Assembly (NCBI GenBank): GCA_946902985.2
Contig: CAMPQE020000053.1
Coordinates: 434,001-498,000 of the forward strand
DNA length: 64,000 nt
From: Meconema thalassinum
Lineage: Eukaryota > Arthropoda > Insecta > Orthoptera > Tettigoniidae
Direction: 5' to 3'
Part shown: piece by piece, positions 22,336-33,094 of the stretch
Layout: every line of letters begins with the position of its first letter
Position numbering within the stretch: position 1 is the stretch's first letter
Notes under the pieces: model-generated
The model's input: the letters and a program-made list of their open reading frames with translations, nothing else
Database searches by the model: none
Told to the model about the DNA's origin: nothing
Position numbers and translations under genes: made by a program

Positions 22336-23210
22336 CCCACAACGCGACACGTGAGTCTATCAGACTCATACGATTTATTTCATGTCAAGTATTGGCTGCC
22401 CTGTGCCTCTAGGCGGTCAGAAAATCCTATTTCAATTCGCTAGAGCCAGTTGTCGTGCAGGCGTGGCATATGACGGTGCGAATGATAGCAGCCGTTGAAT
22501 GTAAAGGAAATATTTCTAACAGCTAGGGAGCCTCACGTGTCGCAACGGGCTGTAAAGTGATATGAGTCTGGTGTTCTCGCGTGTCATCACGGGATGGTGA
22601 CAAACTGCAGTTAAATATAGATAAGTGTTTCTTGACCGTGAATACTTTTCTTTTTTCTGCTAATTCACATTCTTTATACTTCTTAATATTATTATTCTTC
22701 CTATATATAAGAATAAGTGATAAAAAGGAAGAAGTACTGCTCATTGTGTTCTTACAAGAAACGTTGGCAAACCAGTTATAGGTGTGTGAAATGTAACAAC
22801 TATCCTATTTTTCTTGAATGTTCACGGAAGATGTGTTTGAAATGCCTGCAGGAAAAATAAAAGTGGTCATGTCTTATTGGTCTTCTGCACCCAGAGCTTG
22901 GCTCCATAGCCTTAGTAAATTAACAGGCGTGGTCACTCCACTTTTCATGTAAAGTCTGTGCTTTTTGGATTTTGTTTTTGTTTATAAATGTTGCACCGAA
23001 GCTAATGGATTCTACATTGATAAATTAAGCTTACCCATGTTTTCTCCCTCCCTGTGGCGTTTCGAATTATTTGAAACGTGTAATTTTAATTGAATTAACC
23101 TTTCATGGTCTGCGAATTAGTTGAGATCTCTAATTTTCTTGGATGTGAGTCTGTCATGCTCACATGTCGCTTCGGATTGGTTAAGAGGACGTGTCGCGTC
23201 GCGTTGTGGG
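22336..23210. mobile_element. piggyBac-type MITE, TTAA target
   Basis: TTAA is duplicated at 22332-22335 and 23211-23214. The ends are inverted: CCCACAACGCGACACGTGAG on the left, and GTGTCGCGTCGCGTTGTGGG on the right. The left subterminal region includes GAGTCTATCAGACTC, itself palindromic. No transposase is encoded in the 875 bp, so this is a non-autonomous copy. The empty target is legible in unit 1 at about 19755-19790, which reads straight through where this element sits. Confidence 0.85.
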
Positions 23211-23581
23211 TTAAATGAAATGTGCTCAAACTATCGAGCTAACTTAACAGTTAGCAACATTTAATAAATACACACATTTTCGTAATAAATCGTCCGATGG
23301 GTAACTTTAGCTTTTTCCACCCTCAATAACAAATAATCTGCACTCAATTTCACAACTTATACTCAATTCAATACACTATGGATAACCCAGGGGTTCGATG
23401 GTCGAATGTGTGAATCCAACCTCTCAGGTTTTGTTTTGAGCGTTGTTTAGCATTTCCAGCTTCTCCGTTCTGTAGCCAACCAGCGTCTTCCTATATTCTT
23501 TCGGCTCGTTTGAAGTATCTCCACACAGTGTACGGTAAATGTATAACTAATATTGTCATTTAGACTTTCACGGCCCGTGTT

Positions 23582-24392
23582 ACTATTCATAATGTTGAAT
23601 TTTTGGCTTATGCCGTGTTTATTATATTAAAACTCGACGCGTTTCGAAAGAAACCATGCCTTTCTTCGTCAGGAATAATCTGAAATACGACAATGATTGC
23701 TAAGAGAAAGCAACAAAGAACATATAGAAGGTGCCCAAAGATGGACGCCATTATAGCCCCATGTTAGGGACAACGGAAAGCAGCAGTGAATTACTTTCTC
23801 AGGGTTCTGATAATAGGTAGCCAGGATTCACTGAGATTGTAGCCGGTGTCGCGGTTGAAATTATCTGGGTGTTTACGTATTTCAACCGCCTCCCTGATGA
23901 TTCTGGGACGATATTGCTTTATACGGGCAAGAACATCCTCTCCTTGGAACATGACATCATGGCCAGGTGTTAATGCATGATCGGCAACAACTGATTTATC
24001 AGGTTGAATGAGCCTGATACATCTATTATGTTCCTTAAAGCGAGTGCATATTGTTATCGAAGTCTGCCCGATGTAAACCTTGCCACAAGTACAGGGAACT
24101 CTGTAGATACCCGGTTGTTGCAATTTAGGCAAACTGTCCTTAGTTGGTCGCAGGAGTTGCCTAATCTTAACAGAAGTTCCAAATACAGTCAGTATGTTGT
24201 ACCGACGTAGGATTTTAGCAATACGATCCGTCGTGTTATGTATGTAAGGTAGGTAAGCAGTTCCTCTTACATCTCTTTTCTCAACTGACGTCCTATTATT
24301 ATTTGTTGGTTTCAGAACCGTAGAGATCAAAGCCTTGCTATAACCGTTGCTCTCAAAGGTGGTTCGCAAGGTATTAATTTCTTCTTGTAAAG
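23582..24392 (-). repeat. PLE palindrome, left arm
   Basis: It is 811 bp long, equal to the right arm, with only scattered substitutions. The translated GIY-YIG regions differ at about 7 of 190 residues. Confidence 0.9.
23632..23676 (-). ncRNA. Hammerhead-ribozyme-like motif (palindrome left arm)
   Basis: The minus strand carries ATTC and GAGT (stem I), CTGACGA, an extra A, stem II GAAAG/CTTTC, GAAAC, self-complementary ACGCGT, and cleavage-type GTC before GAGT. It is the inverted twin of 25129-25173 and follows the same plan as the motif at 16671, though the element family differs. Confidence 0.62.
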
Positions 24393-24399
24393 AAGACAC
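23791..24399 (-). pseudogene. PLE C-terminal GIY-YIG endonuclease, left copy
   Basis: An open frame of about 200 codons. It carries VFGTSVKIRQLLRPTKDSL, then GIYRVPCTCGKVYIGQT, the helix CTRFKEHNRC, then ADHALTPGHDV, IKQYRPRIIREAVEIRKHP and a terminal LSESWLPIIRTLRK. GIY, YIG, the Arg of CTR and the Glu of REAVEI are the expected catalytic features. One position after YIGQTS is Ile where the sister copy has Arg. The reverse transcriptase portion is absent, so it cannot act alone. Confidence 0.85.
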
Positions 24400-24412
24400 T
24401 TCACAAATCCTC

Positions 24413-25014
24413 CTTTACAAGAAGAAATTAATACCTTGCGAACCACCTTTGAGAGCAACGGTTATAGCAAGGCTTTGATTTCTACGGTTCTGAAACCAAC
24501 AAATAATAATAGGACGTCAGTTGAGAAAAGAGATGTAAGAGGAACTGCTTACCTTCCGTACATACGTAACACGACGGATCGTATTGCTAAAATCCTACGT
24601 CGGTACAACATACGGACTGTATTTGGAACTTCTGTTAAGATTAGGCAACTCCTGCGACCAACTAAGGACAGTTTGCCTAAATTGCAACAACCGGGTATCT
24701 ACAGAGTACCCTGTACTTGTGGCAAGGTTTACATCGGGCAGACTTCGAGAACAATATGCACTCGCATTAAGGAACATAATAGATGTATCAGGCTCATTCA
24801 ACCTGATAAATCAGCTGTTGCCGATCATGCATTAACACCTGGCCATGATTACATGTTCCAAGGAGTGGATGTTCTTGCCCGTATAAAGCAATATCGTCCC
24901 AGAATCATCAGGGAGGCGGTTGAAATACGTAAACATCCAGATAATTTCAACCGCGACACCGGCTACAATCTCAGTGAATCCTGGCTACCTATTATCAGAA
25001 CCCTGAGAAAGTAA
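24413..25014 (+). pseudogene. PLE C-terminal GIY-YIG endonuclease, right copy
   Basis: The same domain as in the left arm: GIYRVPCTCGKVYIGQTSR, CTRIKEHNRC, REAVEIRKHP and the terminal RTLRK stop at 25014. It has no stops over more than 190 codons. The unbroken frame in both arms and few differences suggest a fairly recent insertion. The copy is 5'-truncated, starting inside the polyprotein. Confidence 0.85.
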
Positions 25015-25128
25015 TTCACTGCTGCTTTCCGTTGTCCCTAACATGGGGCTATAATGGCGTCCATCTTTGGGCACCTTCTATATGTTCTTTGTTGCTTTCT
25101 CTTAGCAATCATTGTCTTATTCCAGATT

Positions 25129-25173
25129 ATTCCTGACGAAGAAAGGCATGGTTTCTTTCGAAACGCGTCGAGT
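25129..25173 (+). ncRNA. Hammerhead-ribozyme-like motif (palindrome right arm)
   Basis: ATTC (25129-25132) pairs with GAGT (25170-25173), one G-U wobble. The core is CTGACGA and GAAAC, stem II is GAAAG/CTTTC, the stem III palindrome is ACGCGT, and GTC precedes the presumed cleavage point. One extra A again follows CTGACGA. Known family: minimal hammerheads of PLE repeats. Catalysis is not shown. Confidence 0.65.
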
Positions 25174-25673
25174 TTTAATATAATAAACACGGCATAAGCC
25201 CAAAATTCAACATTATGAATAGTAAATGTATAACTAATTTTATTGTTCGTTTCTTAAATACTTATTATTTTTATTAATATTTTTAGTATTGTTTTTCCAA
25301 TGAATTCAAGGGCTCGCTTTCACAGCCTTCACAAGTATCTGCTTTCGTGCCCTGTCATCACAATTGTACTCAGCTCACAATGTTGGAGATTGACTCGGTG
25401 TTGTCTCGTGGTCTGACAGAATTCCTATCTTGGTGCGGTTTATAAAGAAGTGAACAGGAAAAAAAATATATATATATATTGAGATCAGGTGATGACGTTA
25501 CCCAAGTCTGGGATGTTAACTCTGAACTACCGTTTTGTACAAAATATCTTACCTAGGTTTTGTACTGTAGGTCAAATTACGTTTGGAAGGAATTCAAAGT
25601 AGTGGAAACCTGTATAAGATTTAATTCCTTTTATGCAAAGGAACGTGTTTGTGAAACAAGGAATTTCTCTGAG

Positions 25674-25787
25674 GAGGATAGTGATCTCACTGAGGATATT
25701 AAGATAGAAGAATCCTCCATACCAGATATTGTTCCAAGCATCAAAACAGAAACTCCATCTTTAGCGGGTGGTGGAGATTTCAACGAG
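25674..25787 (+). CDS. Acidic linker exon of a zinc-finger gene
   Basis: This 114-bp exon-like block encodes EDSDLTEDIKIEESSIPDIV and ends GGGDFNE before a donor GTAGGT at 25788. The acceptor side, TTTCTCTGAG, is weaker than TTTCTCTGCAG in the sister copy. It reads as 38 whole codons with no stop. Acidic EDIKIEE linkers of this style precede the finger exons of insect C2H2 genes, and two finger exons of one family lie at 44.4 and 57.6 kb. Whether it is still spliced is unknown. Confidence 0.5.
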
Positions 25788-26099
25788 GTAGGTACCTTAT
25801 TTGGTTTTTACTTGTTGCATCTTATATAGGACATGACTTGATCGCCATCCTGCTCTCACCTATGCTATTTAGGGATTGCAGAATTGTGTATTTAGACCGT
25901 GCTGATGACGAATGGAACCTGCCTGCTATTAGGTTGTGAAAAGTACGGAAAGTACAAGACGTCTCGATGGATGGTAAGGCATTATATTTTCCGACTAGTG
26001 CTATACTCAAACCATGGACTTCACTTTATGTATGGCGTTGTTCTATTCACTGACCTAGTGGAGGATATATTTTAATCCTCATAGCTGGAGGGTACATGT

Positions 26100-29085
26100 T
26101 GTGAAGCCAGCGTATCCTTAGCACAATCACGTTGTATTAGTTGCCTGTTGTGAAGCCAGCTTATGCTTAGCACAATCACGTTGTATTTGTTGCCTGATGT
26201 GAAGCACGCTTATCCTCAGCACAATCACGTTGTATTAGTTGCCTGTTGTGAAGCCAGCTTATCCTTAGCACAATCACGTTGTATTAGTTGCCTGTTGTGA
26301 AGCCAGCTTATCCTTAGAACAATCACGTTGTATTAGTTGCCTGTTGTGAATCCAGCTTATCCTTAGCTTAATCAAGTTTATTAGTTGCCTGATGTGAAGC
26401 CAGCTTATCCTTAGCATAATCACGTTTTGTTAGTTGCCTGTTGTGAAACCAGATTATCCTTAGCACAATCAAGTTTATTAGTTGCCTGATGTGAAGCCTG
26501 CTTATCCTTAGCAGAATCACGTTGTATTAGTTGCCTGTTGTGAAGCCAGCTTATCCTTAGCACAATCACGTTGTATTAGTTGCCTGATGTGAAGCCTGCT
26601 TATCCTTAGCAGAATCACGTTGTATTAGTTGCTTGTTGTGAAGCCAGCTTATCCTTAGCACAATTACGTTGTATTAGTTGCCTGTTGTGAAACCAGCTTA
26701 TCCTTAGCACAATCACGTTGTATTAGTTGCCTGTTGTGAATCCAGCTTATCCTTAGCTTAATCAAGTTTATTAGTTGCCTGATGTGAAGCCAGCTTATCC
26801 TTAGCATAATCACGTTTTGTTAGTTGCCTGTTGTGAAACCAGATTATCCTTAGCACAATCAAGTTTATTAGTTGCCTGATGTGAAGCCTGCTTATCCTTA
26901 GCAGAATCACGTTGTATTAGTTGCCTGTTGTGAAGCCAGCTTATCCTTAGCACAATCACGTTGTATTAGTTGCCTGTTGTGAAACCAGCTTATCCTTAGC
27001 ACAATCACGTTGTATTAGTTGCCTGTTGTGAATCCAGCTTATCCTTAGCTTAATCAAGTTTATTAGTTGCCTGATGTGAAGCCAGCTTATCCGTAGCATA
27101 ATCACGTTTTGTTAGTTGCCTGTTGTGAAACCAGATTATCCTTAGCACAATCAAGTTTATTAGTTGCCTGATGTGAAGCCTGCTTATCCTTAGCAGAATC
27201 ACGTTGTATTAGTTGCCTGTTGTGAAGCCAGCTTATCCTTAGCTTAATCAAGTTTATTAGTTGCCTGATGTGAAGCCAGCTTATCCTTAGCATAATCACG
27301 TTTTGTTAGTTGCCTGTTGTGAAACCAGATTATCCTTAGCACAATCAAGTTTATTAGTTGCCTGATGTGAAGCCTGCTTATCCTTAGCAGAATCACGTTG
27401 TATTAGTTGCCTGTTGTGAAACCAGCTTATCCTTAGCACAATCACGTTGTATTAGTTGCCTGATGTGAAGCCAGCTTACCCTTATCACAATCACGATGTA
27501 TATGTTGCCTGTTGTGAAGACAGCTTGTCCTTAGCACAATCACGTTGTATTAGTTGTCTGTTGTGAAGCCAGCTTATCCTTAGAACAATCACGTTGCATT
27601 AGTTGCCTGTCGTGAAGCCAGCTTATCCTTAGAACAATCACGTTGTATTAGTTGCCTGTTGTGAAGCCAGCCTATCCTTAGCACAATCACGTTGTACTAG
27701 TTGCCTGATGTGAAGCCAGCTTATCCTTAGCACAATCACGTTGTATTAGTTGCCTGATGTGAAGCACGCTTATCCTCAGCACAATCACGTTGTATTAGTT
27801 GCCTGTTGTGAAGCCAGCTTATCCTTAGCACAATCACGTTGTATTAGTTGCCTGTTGTGAAGCCAGCTTATCCTTAGAACAATCACGTTGTATTAGTTGC
27901 CTGTTGTGAATCCAGCTTATCCTTAGCTTAATCAAGTTTATTAGTTGCCTGATGTGAAGCCAGCTTATCCTTAGCATTATCACGTTTTGTTAGTTGCCTG
28001 TTGTGAAACCAGATTATCCTTAGCACAATCAAGTTTATTAGTTGCCTGATGTGAAGCCTGCTTATCCTTAGCAGAATCACGTTGTATTAGTTGCCTGTTG
28101 TGAAGCCAGCTTATCCTTTGCACAATCAAGTTTATTAGTTGTCTGATGTGAAGCCAGCTTATCCTTAGCACAATCACGTTGTATTAGTTGCCTGTTGTGA
28201 AGCCATCTCATCCTTAGCACAATCATGTTATATTAGTTGCATGTTGTGAAGCCAGCTTATCCTTAGCACAATCACGTTGTATTAGTTGCCTGATGTGAAG
28301 CCAGCTTATCCTTAGCACAATCACGTTGTATTAGTTGCCTGATGGGAAGCCAGCTTATCCTTAGCACAATCACGTTGTATTAGTTGCCTGTTGTGAAGCC
28401 AGCTTATCCTTAGAACAATCACGTTGTATTAGTTGCCTGTTGTGAAGCCAGCTTATCCTTAGCACAATCACGTTGTATTAGTTGCCTGTTATAAGCCAGC
28501 TTATCCTTAGCACAATCACGTTTTATTTGTTGCCCGTTGTGAAGCCAGCTTATCCTTATCACAATCACGTTGTATTAGTTGCCTGTTGTGAAGCCAGCTT
28601 ATCCTTAGCACAATCACGTTGTATTAGTTGCCTGTTGTGAAGCCAGCTTATCCTTAGCACAATCACGTTGTATTAGTTGCCTGTTATAAGCCAGCTTATC
28701 CTTAGCACAATCACGTTGTATTTGTTGCCCGTTGTGAAGCCAGCTTATCCTTATCACAATCACGTTGTATTAGTTGCCTGTTGTGAAGCCAGCTTATCCT
28801 TAGCACAATCACGTTGTATTAGTTGCCTGTTGTGAAGCCAGCTTATCCTTGGCACAATCACGTTGTATTAGTTGCCTGTTGTGAAGCCAGCTTTTCCTTA
28901 TCACAAACACGTTGTATTAGTTGCCTGTTATAAGCCAGCTTATCCTTAGCACAATCACGTTGTATTAGTTGCCTGTTATAAGCCAGCTTATCCTTAGAAC
29001 AATCACGTTGTATTAGTTGCCTGTCGTGAAGCCAGCTTATCCTTATCACAATCACGTTGTATTTGTTGCCTGTTGTGAAGAAGTT
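26100..29085 (+). repeat. 49-bp minisatellite array, about 60 units
   Basis: The unit reads approximately GAAGCCAGCTTATCC then TTAGCACAATCACG then TTGTATTAGTTGCCTGTTGT. About 60 units run without interruption. Variants (TTTATTAGTTGCCTGATG; CACGTTTTGTTAG; the 48-bp form with TTATAAGCC) are arranged in higher-order blocks. A variant pair with CTTAGCTTAATCAAG recurs at 26351, 26741, 27033, 27227 and 27911. The open frames in it (for example 27102-27299 and 27980-28177 minus) are by-products of the periodicity. Confidence 0.97.
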
Positions 29086-29090
29086 ACAAA

Positions 29091-29655
29091 ACTCTGCATG
29101 TTGGCTTGTTGCATTTTCTTGATATTTTACCTTTCTTGGCAGCCCGGACAAACGGGAATGTAATTATTATTTTTGAGAAAATAAATCCGTTTTACCTGTA
29201 CTGTAGTAACTCTAATAGCTGCTGTTGATATATGATGTGAATACAGTAGACCTACTGCTTGCAGTTAGGAGCATTATGAAGTGGCAAAATGTATGTAAAT
29301 AGTCTACAAATCACTCTCTCTTGAGGCACTTATTTTAATTAGCTCACTCGAAGTTTCGTGACAATGTGATTCCCTAATCACAAATTTTGCGTTTTTTGTG
29401 TAGATATTAATGTTGAATATTGTTTATAAGGCATATGAGTGATTGATGCATTCATTCTTAAAAGCGGTGCTCTTACAAATATTGAGGACCAGATCACGTG
29501 TAAGTAACATGTGCATGTATTATGTGCTGTGACTCAAATGAAAGAATAAGAAGGACCAGTCTTGCTGCTAGCAATTTCAGAAATTATTCTTTCAGCCTTT
29601 AAGCCTATGTCTTCCTTTAAAGTACTGCTCTCCACATTTACTATCACACGTCAAA
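29091..29655. other. Non-coding stretch
   Basis: There is no feature I can support between the minisatellite and the next LINE. The DNA is AT-rich. Confidence 0.4.
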
Positions 29656-30287
29656 TTGTTGTTGTTGTTGTTGTTTGGGTTTCATCTCTACATAGCTAGC
29701 ACACTCTGCATCCGGTACAATATGTTTAACACATTCTAACCTTGGTCTTTCCATACCGTTCTTATCCTCTACCCTACCTTCCATAACTAACTTTGCTATT
29801 CCTGGGTGTTTTAGAATGTGTCCCACCAACCTATATCTTCTCTTCATTACCAGTTGCAAGAAACATCTTTCTTCTCCCACTCTTCTTAATACCTTATTCT
29901 ATCTATCTATAAGACTTAGTACAGCTTCCCTTGTTCCTATGATTCTCCAGAAGCCAAACCGTTCTTGACCCAACTCTGTGTCTATCTGTCTTTCCATCAT
30001 ATTGTAATTTATTTTCGTCAGGATCATTGAAGTATGACTGATCAAGCTGTTTGTACGGTAATCTTCACATCTGTCAGCTCCTGTTTTCTTCGGTAAAGGG
30101 ATGATTACATTCATCTTGAAATCAGAAGGTAACTCACCTGTATCATGAATCCTACACACCAAGTGAAATAACCTGATGAGACTTTCATCACTTATGCTGC
30201 GTGGCAATTCAAACGGTATATCATCACTGCCTGGTGATTTGTTTCTACTTAAGTCTTCTAATGCTCTGTCAAATTCTGATTTAATTC
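29656..30287 (-). pseudogene. LINE reverse transcriptase with internal deletion, (CAA)n tail
   Basis: The minus strand begins at about 30287 with the RT finger region (KSPGSDDIPFELP, DFKMNVIIPLPKKTGADRCE, GTREAVLSLIDR) and then jumps near 29885 straight to the C terminus (GEERCFLQLVMKRR, GHILKHPGIAKLVMEGRVED). The palm with the catalytic aspartates is deleted. The 3' end is a (CAA)n tail, seen as TTG repeats at 29656-29676. The same family recurs at 31700 and 48690. Confidence 0.8.
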
Positions 30288-31017
30288 ACCTATAAAGGAG
30301 GGATATCTTTGATATGTTTCGGATGTAGATGGGACTTGTACAATGCAGTAGGATATCATCGAGAATAAGAAAGTAATTTCAGTACGTTTTACAGCTGATA
30401 AATGCTTTCTTTATGTTACATTACCTGTTTTTTATTATTATTTTTAGCGTATGGCTATTAGTTCAGGGAGTGTCCGAGGACATGTTCGGCTCGCCAGTTT
30501 TGTAGCTGCTTCGAGGCGGACACCCAATGGGTGAGCTACAAGTACCTTCTCGTGTGGAGTGTTGTCTTATTGATTGTGTAGAAGCGTAATATGATAGCAA
30601 CAAAAATAATGTTTCATTCTTGTTGCTAGGATATAGCAGAAGAAACCCTTGATGAAGAGAGTGATGCAAGTGGAAGTCACATAAATGAGTAAATGGACAA
30701 CATAATAAGGAAAAGGATTGTGTGTGTGTAGACTAAAACTGTTGGATGTGAAGACGTTTCGTTGTCTTATCAGTTATTTTCTTGTTTTTATCGTTGAACG
30801 TTTTTGATGTGTAACATCTTTCTGCTCGGTTGCTGTATATTTTTGTGGGGGTGATTTTGTTAAAAGGTACGGAAATGTGTAAGAGGAAACATCGCATACG
30901 ATTTACTTCAATGTTTGGAGGTCCCATTAAAGATATTCCTACAATAAATCATCTTCAAGTTGACGTTCTTTGGTGTGAAAATATTCATTATATCATATTT
31001 GCTGAAAACAATTATGA
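30288..31017. other. Mostly unassigned, with a dispersed-repeat fragment
   Basis: At about 30446-30492, GGGAGTGTCCGAGGACATG and TTCGGCTCGCCAG resemble the start of a dispersed insect repeat that I recognise only from memory. At 30790-30880 a block of about 90 bp (TGATGTGTAACATCTTTC onward) recurs at 35555-35640. The 113-codon plus frame at 30830-31171 crosses into the next repeat and is not credible as a gene. Confidence 0.4.
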
Positions 31018-31699
31018 TTTACTAGCAGGTACCCGCGGCTTCGCTCGCGATCAAGACAATGGGGACGATGCATTATTGCTGATAATTGGTCTATTCTATT
31101 ATAGCAATCGCGGCTACAGGTGGGTCCATTCTAATTCTGAAAATTCTGATATATACAGTTTATTGATATGAGCAGCAAATTGGGAATTTTATAGAGTTGG
31201 GAAAGTCTGCAGGGTACGATGTTACATTATGAGAACACATTTTAAAATTACGTTTTTGGTTTTGCCATCTTCTGCTGAGACATAACGATTTTGTTGTCTG
31301 GATACTCGCGAGCACGCCACATACTGTTGCCCATAGGAAAAAAATGGTTTTGTCTAAATGTACACCTGCTGCTGTTAATTGTGTGTCATTGCGCTTTGTT
31401 AATAGAAATTGCGAATGTTGTTTGAAGAGGGAACTGCACTCTTGCACACTGGAATGGTAAATCTATCGGAATATGGGGAATTAAAAGTAACTTTCCTTAA
31501 GCTATTCTGGGTGTAATGTTGCCACACTTATTGATGATTTGAACGTCAACATGTCGCTATTAATAGACCTATAGTAAAATATCTCTCACTTTTACCGATG
31601 ATGTACATTGTGCAGTCTCTTCCAGTGTTACATCCCAGGGATTGAAATTCTCCAACAAACCTTTTGCCTCACATGCCTCTCTATTTAATTAAAATTCCT

Positions 31700-32520
31700 G
31701 ATTGTTGTTGTTTGAGCCTTCAGTTGTTTGACTGGTTTGATGCAGCCCTCCATGCCTCCCTCTCCTGAGCTAATCGTTTCATCTCTACATAACTACCACA
31801 CCCTACATCCGAGGCAATCTGTTTAACCCTGGTCTGGCCCTACAGTTCTTGTCCTCGACCCTCCCATCCATATCTAAGCTTGTTATTCCTGGGTGTCTTA
31901 ATATGTGTCGTACCATCCCATCTCTTCTCTTCATTAGCAGTCGCCAGAAACATCTCTCCTCTCCCACTTGTCTTAATAGCTCTTCATCTGTTACCCTATT
32001 TACCCATCTGATCTTAATCATTCTCCTGTAACACCACATTTCAAACGCTTCAATTGTCCTCTTTTCTGCTGCACCAGTAGTCCAAGTTTCACTTCCTTAT
32101 AGTGTCACGCTCCAGGCAATAGCTTTCAAAAATGACTTCCTAATACCTAAGTGTATATTCGATGTCAACAGATTCCTTTTCTGTAGAAATGCTTTCCTTG
32201 CCTGAGCCAACCTGCCTTTTATATCCTCTTTGCTCCGTCCATCACTTGCTTCCTAAGTAACATAAGTCTCTTACTTCCCGTAGCGTTTCACCTGCCAATT
32301 TGAGGTTCATAGAAGTTTCTGATTTAATTTGGCGGCATTCCAATAATTTTGTTTTACATTTATTGACTTTCACCATGAATTCTTTCCTCAAGACGGAGTC
32401 CAAACCATTCAAAAACTCTTTCAAATCCTCTGGCATATCGGCCAAGATGACGATGTCATCAGCAAATCTCAAAGATAATATTATTTCTCTTTGAATCTTC
32501 GCTCCCACTTTAAATTTTTC
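31700..32520 (-). pseudogene. LINE reverse transcriptase, 3' part, (CAA)n tail
   Basis: The minus strand carries the RT catalytic box LRFADDIVILADMPEDL, then NKCKTKLLECRQIKS and RDLCYLGSK. After frameshifts come SVTLYGSETWTTGAAEKRT and MWCYRRMIKIRWVNRV, then GEERCFWRLLMKRRDGM. It ends near a short CAA-type tail at 31700. It is 5'-truncated just before the catalytic box and damaged by frameshifts. It is the best-preserved copy here of the family also seen at 29656 and 48690. Confidence 0.85.
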
Positions 32521-33094
32521 TCCAATTTCCTGATTGTTGTGTTTTTAGAGATCTTTGAAATGCGTTGCCCACGCACATGGGGTAGATGCATTGTCAAAGG
32601 AAAACATTCCATGTTACGAACATGGGCCGCATAACCTGCACCGAAAGCCTATCCTGGACAGCAGTTCCTTGAACTCACATTGCCAACATTTTATTGTATT
32701 TTTCCATGTGGTATATATCTGAACCTCAACATACAGAAGAGTGCTTTAAAAATCATGTCTTATGTAAATTTTGGAAAATATAGTCAGTGTGGTTTTTGCT
32801 GGAGTGGACACTCACTCGTAGAAATTTTTTCAGTAAACTAGACTGGTTCACAATTTCTTAAGTGCACATTGAGGTATGTGACGGCGGGATGCCAGTGTTA
32901 CGGAAACGGCAATAGCCGCCACAGAGCTTCGTTGCTACTGAAATAACGACCAGACTGATATTTGTACTTAACTATACGGGATTTGTAAGCCCAGTGTTTA
33001 TGAAATTGAACGTAGCTATATCGCTACTTTTATTTAGTTGCCGCTACTGTAGTGTTTAAAAATTAAAAGTGGTATTAGAAGGCGCTATCCCTAA

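Larger units (their letters stand above)
23552..25221. mobile_element. Penelope-like element palindrome (two 3' ends head to head)
   Basis: Two 811-bp arms (23582-24392 and 24413-25223) are inverted copies separated by 20 bp. Each arm encodes the PLE GIY-YIG C terminus and carries a hammerhead-like motif. The insert is flanked by the 17-bp duplication GTAAATGTATAACTAAT at 23535-23551 and 25222-25238. A 30-bp unmatched stretch lies at the left outer end. This fits one retrotransposition event producing an inverted double copy, as in twin priming. Confidence 0.88.
24413..25223 (+). repeat. PLE palindrome, right arm
   Basis: It mirrors 23582-24392 exactly in length. The spacer between the arms is 24393-24412. 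Confidence 0.9.
21371..29090 (+). repeat. Ancient tandem duplication, unit 2 (expanded)
   Basis: This is the second copy of the 18985-21370 block. It has grown from about 2.5 kb to 7.7 kb by insertion of a piggyBac-type MITE (22336-23210) and a PLE palindrome (23552-25221), and by amplification of a 49-bp sequence (26100-29085). The colinear order of the homologous blocks makes the duplication clear despite considerable divergence. Confidence 0.82.

Noticed and set aside
26100..29085. CRISPR array
   Set aside because: Units are contiguous with no unique spacers, and the context is an animal genome.
27102..29151. Open frames on the minus strand in the minisatellite (27102-27299, 27980-28177, 28858-29151)
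   Set aside because: They arise from the 49-bp periodicity and shift frame with each length variant; there is no start context and no homology.
30830..31171. 113-codon plus-strand ORF as a host gene
   Set aside because: The frame runs into the CCCGCGGCTTCGCTCGCG repeat head, and part of it is duplicated at 35555; likely repeat-derived.
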